Program-made: the position numbers and the translations under genes
The notes under the pieces: generated by a model
What the model saw: the letters and a program-made list of their open reading frames with translations, nothing else
Databases searched by the model: none
Told to the model about the DNA's origin: nothing
Part shown: piece by piece, positions 16,865 to 24,051 of the stretch
Numbering within the stretch: position 1 is the stretch's first letter
Layout of the letters: each line of letters starts with the position of its first letter
Assembly: GCA_964567295.1 (NCBI GenBank)
Contig: CAZMLU010000005.1
Span: 1-60,775 of the forward strand
DNA length: 60,775 nt
Direction: 5' to 3'
Source: SLJK01 sp964567295
GTDB taxonomy: Bacteria > Bacillota > Dethiobacteria > DTU022 > UBA8154

Positions 16865-17655
16865 ACAGTGTAAAATCCTTGCCCTACCTGGTTGACAGCC
16901 ATACACACCTGGATTTTAAAGATTTTAACTCGGATAGAGAAGAAGTTCTTCGCAGGGCGGAAAGAGTAGGATTAAAAGTTATCATCAACGCCGCTTTCGA
17001 CCTGGAATCTTCGCGGAGGGCCGTCCAACTTGCGGAGCAGTACCCTCTTATTTATGCTTCGGCAGGCATCCATCCTCATGATGCTAGCAAAGCAGTATCT
17101 GATTTTCCCCAGCAACTGGAAGAGATCTCTACCCATCCCAAAGTTGTGGCCTTGGGAGAGATGGGACTTGATTATTACAGGGATCGTTCTCCTCGTCAGG
17201 TACAACAGGTTGTTTTTCGCAAGCAGCTTAGGGTAGCGATTAAAGTGAATTTGCCAGTTATTATACACGACCGTGATGCCCATGAGGAAGTCTTGGACAT
17301 ACTGGAAGAAGAAGGGGTTCCTGCGGCGGGTGGAGTTATGCATTGTTTCTCAGGTGACTATAAACTGGCGCAGAGAGTAACGGAGATGGGTCTTTATATT
17401 TCCATAGCAGGCCCCGTAACGTATCCTAAAAACACAGATCTGGCCAAGGTTGTCTCGACTGTACCTCTTGACAGGCTCCTGTTGGAAACTGATGCACCTT
17501 TCCTCGCTCCTGTACCCTTGCGCGGCAAAAGAAATGAACCCGCCAATGTTGTTCATGTTGCCGAACGGGTTGCTGCATTACGCGGAACTACCGGGGAGAG
17601 GGTGGGACGTGCCTGCCTGGAAAATACGAGGCGCCTCTTTGCTTTGGAGATCTAG
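16861..17655 (+). CDS. tatD: TatD-family metal-dependent deoxyribonuclease (YabD-like)
   Basis: A TIM-barrel metallohydrolase of 264 residues with DNase activity in characterised relatives. Metal ligands are visible: VDSHTHLDF at the N-terminus, ASAGIHPHDA, GEMGLDYYRDRSP with the bridging Glu, PVIIHDRDAH, GGVMHCFSGD and LLETDAPFLAP. The ATG overlaps the metG stop (ATGA), so the two genes are translationally coupled, as metS-yabD are adjacent in B. subtilis. The next conserved genes of that locus (yabE, rnmV, ksgA) are not present; a cold shock gene follows instead. Confidence 0.93.
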   Translation: MNSVKSLPYLVDSHTHLDFKDFNSDREEVLRRAERVGLKVIINAAFDLESSRRAVQLAEQYPLIYASAGIHPHDASKAVSDFPQQLEEISTHPKVVALGEMGLDYYRDRSPRQVQQVVFRKQLRVAIKVNLPVIIHDRDAHEEVLDILEEEGVPAAGGVMHCFSGDYKLAQRVTEMGLYISIAGPVTYPKNTDLAKVVSTVPLDRLLLETDAPFLAPVPLRGKRNEPANVVHVAERVAALRGTTGERVGRACLENTRRLFALEI

Positions 17656-17726
17656 AACCATGGTGGGAATCAGGTGCAGGGTACAGAGTATGGATTGTTT
17701 TTCCTATGGCTTGGGGCTGTTTTTAA

Positions 17727-17755
17727 TTGACAATTATTTTCTAATATGATAGAGT
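17727..17755 (+). promoter_or_regulatory. Probable promoter of the cold shock gene
   Basis: TTGACA at 17727-17732, a 17-base spacer, TAGAGT at 17750-17755 as a moderate -10. Another -10-like TATGAT at 17745-17750 is too close to the -35. Transcription from about 17762 would give a leader of about 46 bases, shorter than classical cold-shock leaders. Confidence 0.5.
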
Positions 17756-17807
17756 ATTTTGCGAAGGTTCCCAGCCTCACAGTTTAAATTATTAGGAGGT
17801 ATGTTTA

Positions 17808-18005
17808 ATGTTGGGTAGGGTAAAGTGGTTTAGTAAAGAAAAAGGCTACGGGTTTATTGAGCGAGATGATGGAGATGATGTATTTGTACATTACTCTGCC
17901 ATCAATGAGGAAGGCTTTAAAACTCTGGCTGAAGGCCAAGAGGTAGAGTTTGAAATCGTAGAAGGTGGCAGAGGGCCACAGGCTTCCAATGTTACCAAGG
18001 TTTAA
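17808..18005 (+). CDS. Cold shock protein (CspA/CspB family)
   Basis: A 65-residue single cold-shock-domain protein that binds single-stranded RNA and DNA as an RNA chaperone. RNP1 is KGYGFIER (about residues 12-19) and RNP2 is DVFVHYSAI (about 24-32). VKWFSKEKGYGFI near the start and GPQASNVTKV at the end are family hallmarks. The length matches B. subtilis CspB. The ATG at 17808 follows AGGAGGT at good spacing. It is monocistronic, with its own promoter and a strong terminator at 18082. Confidence 0.96.
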   Translation: MLGRVKWFSKEKGYGFIERDDGDDVFVHYSAINEEGFKTLAEGQEVEFEIVEGGRGPQASNVTKV

Positions 18006-18081
18006 TCTGTGAGGTGGGGATAGCGCTATAATATAGTCGTTACACTATAATATCAGGAAATACCTTAACCTCGAGATTAAT

Positions 18082-18114
18082 GAAGAGAGGCGTTCTGCCT
18101 CTCTTCTCATTTTT
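18082..18114 (+). terminator. Intrinsic terminator after the cold shock gene
   Basis: A perfect 10-base stem, GAAGAGAGGC (18082-18091) and GCCTCTCTTC (18097-18106), a 5-base loop and a T-rich tail ending in five T residues. It separates the csp transcript from hpf. Confidence 0.85.
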
Positions 18115-18143
18115 GAGAGATCCAATATATTTAAGAGAAAAGG

Positions 18144-18172
18144 GCAGGATTTTTCTTTTATATAGGGAATAG
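18144..18172 (+). promoter_or_regulatory. Sigma-H-like promoter upstream of hpf
   Basis: GCAGGATTT at 18144-18152, an 11-base spacer and AGGGAATAG at 18164-18172. This fits the B. subtilis sigma-H consensus (RNAGGAWWW, 11-12 bases, RNNGAATWW) at all but the last position. B. subtilis hpf (yvyD) is also driven by sigma-H, together with sigma-B. A second AGGGAATAG at 18190-18198 lacks a partner -35. Confidence 0.5.
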
Positions 18173-18232
18173 TAATTGTTACCCCTTTAAGGGAATAGAA
18201 CAACCAAATGTTTGAAGGGAGTGGCTCTTCTA

Positions 18233-18772
18233 ATGAATATCAACGTTCGTGGAAAAAACATGGAGGTATCTTCTGCTCTGCAAGAATACGTGGAAAAGCG
18301 CATGGGAAAGTTAGAAAAATATTTTGATTCGCAGATAGAAGTCCAGGTAACAATGAGCATTATCAAGGGCGATCACATAGTAGAAGCAACAATTTCTATT
18401 GATGGTTTATTATTGCGTGCTGAGGAAGCAAGCCAGGATATATATGCTTCCATTGATTTGGTAGTAGACAAATTGGAACGGCAGATGCATAAATATAAAA
18501 CAAAAATTAACCGTAAACTAAGACAAAGCGGTATCAAGGATTTAACCGAGCAGGTTGTGCAAACACAGCCCACAGAAGAAGAGTCAGAGCCGGTAGTGGT
18601 CAGGACCAAACGGTTTGCCATGAAGCCAATGCCCGTGGAAGAAGCTATTTTACAGATGAATTTACTGGGACACAGTTTTTTTGTTTTTGCCAATGCTGAT
18701 ACCGATGAGATAAATGTCCTTTACAGGCGTAAAGACGGCAATTACGGCCTAATTGAGCCGGAGGACTGGTAA
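18233..18772 (+). CDS. hpf: Long-form ribosome hibernation promoting factor
   Basis: Dimerises 70S ribosomes into inactive 100S particles during slow growth. The 179 residues contain the N-terminal S30AE domain (MNINVRGKNMEVSSALQEYV to about residue 100) and the C-terminal dimerisation domain (about 120-179: KRFAMKPMPVEEAILQMNL, LGHSFFVFANADTDEINVLY), so it is the long form found in Bacillota. ATG at 18233 matches the family start; an in-frame TTG at 18212 would add seven residues but overlaps the ribosome binding site AAGGGAG. The gene has its own candidate sigma-H promoter. Confidence 0.94.
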   Translation: MNINVRGKNMEVSSALQEYVEKRMGKLEKYFDSQIEVQVTMSIIKGDHIVEATISIDGLLLRAEEASQDIYASIDLVVDKLERQMHKYKTKINRKLRQSGIKDLTEQVVQTQPTEEESEPVVVRTKRFAMKPMPVEEAILQMNLLGHSFFVFANADTDEINVLYRRKDGNYGLIEPEDW

Positions 18773-18841
18773 GAAAAGGAACCTTTAAAATAGGCTCCGG
18801 GTGTGTAAATATATTAAGCCAAGACAAAAGGCGGACAGTAG

Positions 18842-19954
18842 ATGCGCAAAGCCGTAAATGTAGTAATTTTTGAAGGGGGAAATCCGGAAGGCAGAACAGA
18901 AAAAATACTGGCGGATGTGCGCCATGCTGTTCTGTTGGATAACATCAATAAAATGAAAAAAGTGCAGCAGATAGGGTCTATTTATCTGCTCACAAATTAT
19001 TCGGAGTTGGCAGCAGAGGTTTCTTCTATGGGGGTAACGGTATGGGAGAATCAGCGCAGTAGAGAAGACTTTCATTTCGGGAAGGTCTTGCAGGAGCTCA
19101 TAAATAGCGAAAGGCTGGAAAATATCCTCTATGTAGGGGGTGCCAGCATTCCTTTTGTCACCGTGGCAGAATTGGAGGCTATTTGTGAGCAACTACAGGA
19201 AGAAGCAAAAATTGTTTACTCCAATAATGCCCAGTCGGCTGATATTATTGCTTTTACTCCTGCTTCCCTCATCAATAGTATTAAACCTCCGGCCATGGAT
19301 AATATTCTGGCTATTGAGCTGCGAGATAATTCAGGTATAGAGATGAAGCTTTTTCAAAATACACTGGGACTGCTTTTTGACTTGGATACTCCGGCCGACT
19401 TGTTGGTGCTGGCCGGGAGCCCCTTTACCGGTCCTCTTGCCTCACAAAAAATTAAGGCCTTAAAACTGGATCTTTCGCGATTGGAAGGAGCAAAAGAGGT
19501 CCTCAGGGGAGATTATGAGGAAATTGTTTTGTTGGGCAGAGTGGGAGCTCCTTTAATTGCTCATATTAATAAAAATATTAAGGCGCGCTTGCGTATTTTT
19601 TCCGAGGAAAGGGGCATGAAAGCCCTGGGGAGGGAAGAGCGTGGGGAAGTCACCTCCTTAATGGGTTATTTTCTGGAGGAGGTTGGACCTGAGAAGTTTA
19701 TAGATTATATAGAAAAAATTGCGCGGTGTGCCTTCCTGGATACCAGGGTCTTAATGGCGCACTTCAGGATGAATCTCACCCCTGAGGAGCGCTTTCTTTC
19801 TGACCTGGGAATGTGGGAAGAGTTGAGCAATCCACTGATGAGTGATTTTACCAGGGCTGTTATGGGATCAGAAATTCCTGTTCTCTGTGGTGGGCATTCC
19901 TTGGTATTGGGTGCATTATGGGCGCTTGTTGAGGAGATAGGACCTACATATTAG
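18842..19954 (+). CDS. MobA/CofC-like nucleotidyltransferase-fold protein with an unknown C-terminal domain
   Basis: A 370-residue protein I cannot name. The first about 195 residues look like a nucleotidyltransferase fold. It has a glycine-rich VNVVIFEGGNPEGR where MobA-type enzymes have LAGGxSxRMG, GGASIPFVTVAEL where they have the metal-binding GDxPxxx strand, and LFDLDTPADLLVLA at the end, matching the DIDTPEDL block that closes MobA, CofC and IspD domains. The catalytic aspartate of the middle motif appears replaced, so activity is uncertain. The rest (about 200-370: LMGYFLEEVGPEKFIDYIEK, FRMNLTPEERFLSDLGMWEE) is unrecognised. It begins at ATG 18842 after AAAGGCGG, 111 bases ahead of the HisD-like gene, and is probably the first gene of that cassette. 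Confidence 0.6.
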   Translation: MRKAVNVVIFEGGNPEGRTEKILADVRHAVLLDNINKMKKVQQIGSIYLLTNYSELAAEVSSMGVTVWENQRSREDFHFGKVLQELINSERLENILYVGGASIPFVTVAELEAICEQLQEEAKIVYSNNAQSADIIAFTPASLINSIKPPAMDNILAIELRDNSGIEMKLFQNTLGLLFDLDTPADLLVLAGSPFTGPLASQKIKALKLDLSRLEGAKEVLRGDYEEIVLLGRVGAPLIAHINKNIKARLRIFSEERGMKALGREERGEVTSLMGYFLEEVGPEKFIDYIEKIARCAFLDTRVLMAHFRMNLTPEERFLSDLGMWEELSNPLMSDFTRAVMGSEIPVLCGGHSLVLGALWALVEEIGPTY

Positions 19955-20065
19955 GTAGTCATAACGCTGTTTTACCCTGTTGGGAAAAAAATGGGCAACT
20001 TGCGGGAAGGAATGGTTTTCCTTGTTGGCTTATACTTCCCACATAATGTAGAGGGAGTGGGTTTG

Positions 20066-21391
20066 GTGAAGATCTATGAGCTTTCTAATCTGACAGAGGA
20101 CGAATTGCAGGCCTTGATGAGCCGATCGGAGATTGATGTTACTGAGCATGCTTCCCTGGCCTTAGAAGTTATGGAGAGAGTGCGCAGAGAAGGTGATCAG
20201 GCTCTTTTGCACTATACGGAAAAGTTTGATGGGATTCGGCTGGAGCAGTCAGAGATCAAGGTGCCTCCTGAAAAGATAGCTGAGGCCTACTATAACTTGG
20301 ACGAACAGACCAGGGATACGCTGCAGTACGCTGCGGATAACATAAAAAAATTCCATCAGGAACAGCTTCCATTAGAGATGTGGATGAAAGAAGTTGACGA
20401 AGGTATTTTGGCCGGAGAGAAGGTTACACCTATCTCTGATGTTTGCCTCTATGTTCCCCGGGGTAAAGGTAGTTTCCCTTCGGTGATGCTGATGTTAGGG
20501 ATTCCGGCCGCTTTGGCAGGCGTTCCAAATATCATGGTGTGTACTCCTCCCGGGCAGGGCGGCCTGGTTGAAGAAACTACTCTGGCAGCAGCCCATATCG
20601 TTGGTATAAAAGATATTTACAGGATTGGCGGGATGCAGGCCGTGTCAGCCGTAGCTTTTGGAACGGAGACTGTGCCCCGTTGCCGCAAGATAACCGGTCC
20701 CGGCAATGCTTATGTGAACGCTGCTAAAAGATTGCTTTACGGTGTTCTGGATGTAGGTTTGCCGGCAGGACCTAGTGAAGCCATCATCATGGCTGATGAA
20801 AACGCTGACCCTCATACCGCAGCCTTAGATTTGCTTATCGAGGCGGAGCATGGTCCTGACTCAGCGTCATTGTTAGTGACTCACTCCAGGACTCTTGCTC
20901 AAGAAGTTTTTGAGCTGGTTCCCCAGCTTCTTCAAAAATTGCCAGCAGAAAACCGCAGTTTTGTGGATAATGTTCTTAACGGTTATGGAGGTATTATTCT
21001 TACAGATAGCCTGGATGAATCGGTGAGCTTTGTCAACGAATACGCGCCGGAGCATCTGGAAGTATTAGCAGAAGATTCCTTTTCTTTGCTGCCCTGCATC
21101 AAAAATGCGGGGGAGATTTTACTGGGGCCATATACACCTATAACCCTCTGTAATTTTTTATTGGGGCCGAACGCCATTCTACCTACCGGATCTTTTGCTA
21201 AAACTTATTCCGGGGTTTCGGTTCATGATTTTTTAAAACGTTCCTCCTTCGGCCATGCCACCCGAGAGGGTTTCCATAAGGTGAAAGAAAAAGCAGAGTT
21301 TTTTGCCCGGACAGAGGGTTTTCTCGCTCACGCCATGGCAGTAAGAGAAAGGTTAAATAATCCCAAGGGAACAGGAGGTGGTCCGGAATAG
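20066..21391 (+). CDS. Histidinol-dehydrogenase-family protein with altered active site
   Basis: A 441-residue HisD-family dehydrogenase. The fold is clear: VPRGKGSFPSVMLML, GGMQAVSAVAFGTETVP, the NAD-binding KITGPGNAYVNAAK, PAGPSEAIIMAD, and EYAPEHLEV with the catalytic Glu329-His330 pair. Relative to E. coli HisD, however, the zinc ligand Gln259 is Glu259, Asp360 is Asn363, and histidinol-binding His367 is Ala370; His262 and His422 (E. coli His419) are kept. The LLGPNAILPTG block resembles HisD relatives with other substrates, such as sulfopropanediol dehydrogenase HpsN (recall). The start is GTG at 20066 with GAGGGAG eight bases upstream; longer in-frame starts lack such a site. The operon partners are a HisB-like and a HAD gene, not a full his operon, so true histidinol dehydrogenase activity is doubtful. 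Confidence 0.8.
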   Translation: MKIYELSNLTEDELQALMSRSEIDVTEHASLALEVMERVRREGDQALLHYTEKFDGIRLEQSEIKVPPEKIAEAYYNLDEQTRDTLQYAADNIKKFHQEQLPLEMWMKEVDEGILAGEKVTPISDVCLYVPRGKGSFPSVMLMLGIPAALAGVPNIMVCTPPGQGGLVEETTLAAAHIVGIKDIYRIGGMQAVSAVAFGTETVPRCRKITGPGNAYVNAAKRLLYGVLDVGLPAGPSEAIIMADENADPHTAALDLLIEAEHGPDSASLLVTHSRTLAQEVFELVPQLLQKLPAENRSFVDNVLNGYGGIILTDSLDESVSFVNEYAPEHLEVLAEDSFSLLPCIKNAGEILLGPYTPITLCNFLLGPNAILPTGSFAKTYSGVSVHDFLKRSSFGHATREGFHKVKEKAEFFARTEGFLAHAMAVRERLNNPKGTGGGPE

Positions 21392-21429
21392 AAGGTGCCG
21401 CACGCACTTTCTTATAACCCGGGCAGGTT

Positions 21430-22062
21430 ATGCAGGTAACAGCCAAGAGGAAAACAGAAGAATCCAGTATTGTAGTGAAGGTGGTCTTTGGGCCTCGGCC
21501 GGCTGAACCCAAAGAAAAGTTGCAGACTACCATGCCTTTTTTAAACCATATGCTGGAGCATGTGATCTGGCGTGGCGAATTTAACCTGGAAGTAAGTGTA
21601 GAACTGGGTGACTTTTATCTCTCCCATGTAGTATGTGAGGATATAGGCAGTACTTTCGGGGTAGCTGTTGCGAAAGTTCTTGAAAACAGGGTGGAAGATG
21701 GTGTGAAGGGATATGGGTATGCATTTGCTACTATTGACGAGGCGCTATGTCGGGCTGTAATTAGCTTTGAAAGCAGGGCATACCTGGATTTAAATCCTGC
21801 TGAGGGGATTGTTGTGCCATCAGAGACAGAAAACACTCTTTCGGAAGACTTGAAGACTTTTTTTGAGGGATTTGTTCAGGGAGCACGCTGCACTTTACAT
21901 CTTGATATTCTTAAGGGAGAAAACGGACATCATATTTGGGAAGCAGCCTTCAGGGCTTTTGGTGAAGCTCTCTTTAATTCTTTTGAGCTTCGAAAGTGGA
22001 GAAAAGGAATCACAGCCGGAGTGGCTGGACCGTTAACTATTGAAGTAGATAGTGAAGGATAA
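21430..22062 (+). CDS. Imidazoleglycerol-phosphate-dehydratase-like protein (HisB family, divergent)
   Basis: A 210-residue relative of IGP dehydratase, the manganese enzyme of histidine biosynthesis. It keeps KRKTEESSI near the N-terminus, FLNHMLEH (family FxDHMLxx) with His40, the Glu-Asp of the first metal motif (Glu70), IDEALCRAV, SRAYLDL, and the second metal motif GHHIWEAAF with His167, His168 and Glu171. In the first motif the family's paired His-His is His66-Val67, and the aspartate before His40 is Asn39. The C-terminal phosphate-binding SxKG is replaced by RKGITAGVAG. It may bind metal with a changed site and act on a different substrate. It starts at ATG 21430, 38 bases after the HisD-like gene; the ribosome binding site is poor. 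Confidence 0.75.
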   Translation: MQVTAKRKTEESSIVVKVVFGPRPAEPKEKLQTTMPFLNHMLEHVIWRGEFNLEVSVELGDFYLSHVVCEDIGSTFGVAVAKVLENRVEDGVKGYGYAFATIDEALCRAVISFESRAYLDLNPAEGIVVPSETENTLSEDLKTFFEGFVQGARCTLHLDILKGENGHHIWEAAFRAFGEALFNSFELRKWRKGITAGVAGPLTIEVDSEG

Positions 22063-22070
22063 TAACTTAT

Positions 22071-23246
22071 ATGACTCGAAATAAACTAAAAATACCTAAA
22101 ATTATTTTTGACATGGATGGTGTTATTACCGGAGAAGAATGCTACTGGGACACGGCAGCATTGGTGGTCTGGGAAATGCTTCTGGGTGCACACTTCCTGG
22201 GTCTTAAGCCAGTAGCAGGGCTGCCTCCTTTTAAATCCACAGTTAATGCAATGGAAATTGCACAGATACGAAAGATTATTTTTCAGGATGACCGTGTGAT
22301 TAGTTACTTTAAAAAAAGGGCAGTAAACTCCAATTGGGACCTGGCTTATTTTACTTTTGCCTTTCACCTGGTGCAGCTGTTAACAAAAAAAAGTGCTGAG
22401 GATGAGAGAAAGGTTCGTGGGATCTTTGAAAATGCCTTACTGCCTGAGCTCCGGCAGCTTTCTGAACATCTACAGTTAAGGGACCACTACCCTGTAGATT
22501 TTTCGAGGGTGCTTGGTGAGTGGTCAGGGGAAGCCAGAGGGCCACAGGAATTGGCCGAAAAAATACGCTGCCTTCTGCCGGAAAGCTGCAGCACCGAAGC
22601 TCATAATAATATTGCTCTTTTTTCGATACTAAGGAGTAAAGTACGGACAGTCTTCCAGGAATGGTATCTCGGGGAACAGAAATATTGGGATTTTTTTGGA
22701 AAGCAGTCTGCTGTTTCGGGAAAGAAAGGGCTGGTTTATGAGGAAAAACCTATACTTCCCTTGGAAAAGATTCACTCTTCGCTGCAGGAACTTTGCGATC
22801 AAGGATGGGTGTTGGGGATTGCTACAGGCAGGCCTTTTAATGAGCTTTATGCTCCTTTAGAACAGATGAACTTGTGGAGCTATTTTGATGATAATTCTGT
22901 GGTTACCTTTGATGTTGTGGAAAGGTTTGAGAAAACTCTGGGCTCTGAACTGGGTAATGTATCCCTTAGCAAGCCCCATCCTTTTCCGTTTCTGAAAGCT
23001 TACTGGGAGGACCTTTATACAGCCAGAGAGCTTTTGTTATCTTCTATGGCGGTTCCCGAACGGGGAACTTGTTGGGTGGTAGGTGATTCCCTGGCCGATC
23101 TGCTGGGAGCCAAAGAAATGGGTGCTGCTTTTGCAGGAGTGCTTACAGGGCATAGTGGGGTTAATTATCATAAACTTTTTGAGGAGGAAGGTGCAGATGT
23201 GGTCCTTCCAGATATCAGTTATTTCCCTGCTTTTTTACGTGAATAA
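22071..23246 (+). CDS. HAD-superfamily phosphatase with a large cap domain
   Basis: A 391-residue HAD hydrolase with all four motifs intact. Motif I is IIFDMDGVITGE (nucleophile Asp14, Asp16), motif II GIATGRPFNEL, motif III lysine SKPHPFPF, and motif IV VVGDSLADLLGAKEMG. Between motifs I and II lie about 230 residues, far more than a usual C1 cap, so the substrate pocket is unusual. It begins eight bases after the HisB-like gene and ends one base before a convergent gene. HisB-N type histidinol phosphatases are also HAD proteins, but this one is not closely similar to them. I infer that it dephosphorylates a product of the same pathway as its neighbours. Confidence 0.75.
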   Translation: MTRNKLKIPKIIFDMDGVITGEECYWDTAALVVWEMLLGAHFLGLKPVAGLPPFKSTVNAMEIAQIRKIIFQDDRVISYFKKRAVNSNWDLAYFTFAFHLVQLLTKKSAEDERKVRGIFENALLPELRQLSEHLQLRDHYPVDFSRVLGEWSGEARGPQELAEKIRCLLPESCSTEAHNNIALFSILRSKVRTVFQEWYLGEQKYWDFFGKQSAVSGKKGLVYEEKPILPLEKIHSSLQELCDQGWVLGIATGRPFNELYAPLEQMNLWSYFDDNSVVTFDVVERFEKTLGSELGNVSLSKPHPFPFLKAYWEDLYTARELLLSSMAVPERGTCWVVGDSLADLLGAKEMGAAFAGVLTGHSGVNYHKLFEEEGADVVLPDISYFPAFLRE

Positions 23247-23247
23247 T

Positions 23248-23781
23248 TTACTCTTTTTGTTTCAACTTGCCTAGCGAAACTATGAAAAGGATTGCCCCCA
23301 TGGTTAAAACTACGTAATTGGCTAACTGCGCTTTTTCCAGGCCTCTCTGGAATACAGGTCCGATCAAACTATCTGCATCAAGGATTAAGTAGCCGGGGAG
23401 AATACTGATGATTATTTGAGAAATGGTAAATATGATAAGGGAAAGAATAGCTGGCGCCAGGAAGATTGAAAAACTACCGTATAAATAATAGAGAAATATA
23501 AGGCAAAACCCGATAGCACCAAGTGATACCCAGAAAATATTTTTAATGACAATCTCATCAACATTGACCATCATGGTTGCCAGTTCCGGTGGATAAGGTG
23601 TTGCTTCAGTGGCGATTACCAGTTCTTCAGAGACAACCATCTCTGATAAGGAAAAAGTAAAAATTGAGGCCAGCACTGCAGCAGCGAAGACCACCGATAA
23701 AATAATTTTCAATAAGAGCTCTGCCCTTCCTATTGGGTTTTTCACAAGCCTTGCCACCCTCCTGCGTCTTATTTTATTCAT
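23248..23781 (-). CDS. Hypothetical membrane protein
   Basis: A 177-residue protein with an arginine-rich N-terminus (NKIRRRRVARLVKNP) and about four membrane segments, at about residues 22-44, 80-100, 105-130 and 155-172. Between the first two lies an outside-type loop with several prolines and acidic residues. No family is recognised. The stop lies one base from the stop of the convergent HAD gene. The start ATG at 23781 has no strong ribosome binding site nearby, so translation may begin slightly downstream. It is transcribed divergently from secA. Confidence 0.55.
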   Translation of the reverse strand: MNKIRRRRVARLVKNPIGRAELLLKIILSVVFAAAVLASIFTFSLSEMVVSEELVIATEATPYPPELATMMVNVDEIVIKNIFWVSLGAIGFCLIFLYYLYGSFSIFLAPAILSLIIFTISQIIISILPGYLILDADSLIGPVFQRGLEKAQLANYVVLTMGAILFIVSLGKLKQKE

Positions 23782-23853
23782 AAATAAGCATGTAACATCA
23801 AAATGTATAGTTTAATCTTCCTGCTAGCTAGGCAAAATATTTAACTTTAATTC

Positions 23854-23884
23854 TCTGTAAAAGCAGGTTAATCCTGCTTACAGA
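23854..23884. other. Long hairpin upstream of secA
   Basis: TCTGTAA plus AAGCAGG (23854-23867) can pair with CCTGCTT plus ACAGA (23873-23884), giving about 12 base pairs with one bulge and a 5-base loop. On neither strand is it followed by a clear T-run, so it is not an obvious terminator. It lies between the divergent 23781 gene and the secA promoter and could be a protein-binding palindrome. Confidence 0.4.
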
Positions 23885-23985
23885 ATAAAAAACTTATTCC
23901 TTTACTAATCTATTCGGGGGAAGAGCCGGTTTATAAGAATTAATATGTCTTTCATGTTAGAGAGGGGTTTCACCGGGAAGCAATG

Positions 23986-24014
23986 GTGACATACAAATTT
24001 TTTTATTGTATAAT
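23986..24014 (+). promoter_or_regulatory. Promoter of secA
   Basis: GTGACA at 23986-23991, a 17-base spacer, TATAAT at 24009-24014. Transcription from about 24021 gives a leader of about 30 bases before the ATG at 24052. Confidence 0.65.
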
Positions 24015-24051
24015 GGAGCTCCAAAGAGCTTTGCTTGTTTAGGGGGATTGT

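Noticed and set aside
23854..23884. Hairpin before secA as a terminator
   Set aside because: No T-run follows on either strand; kept only as an unexplained palindrome.
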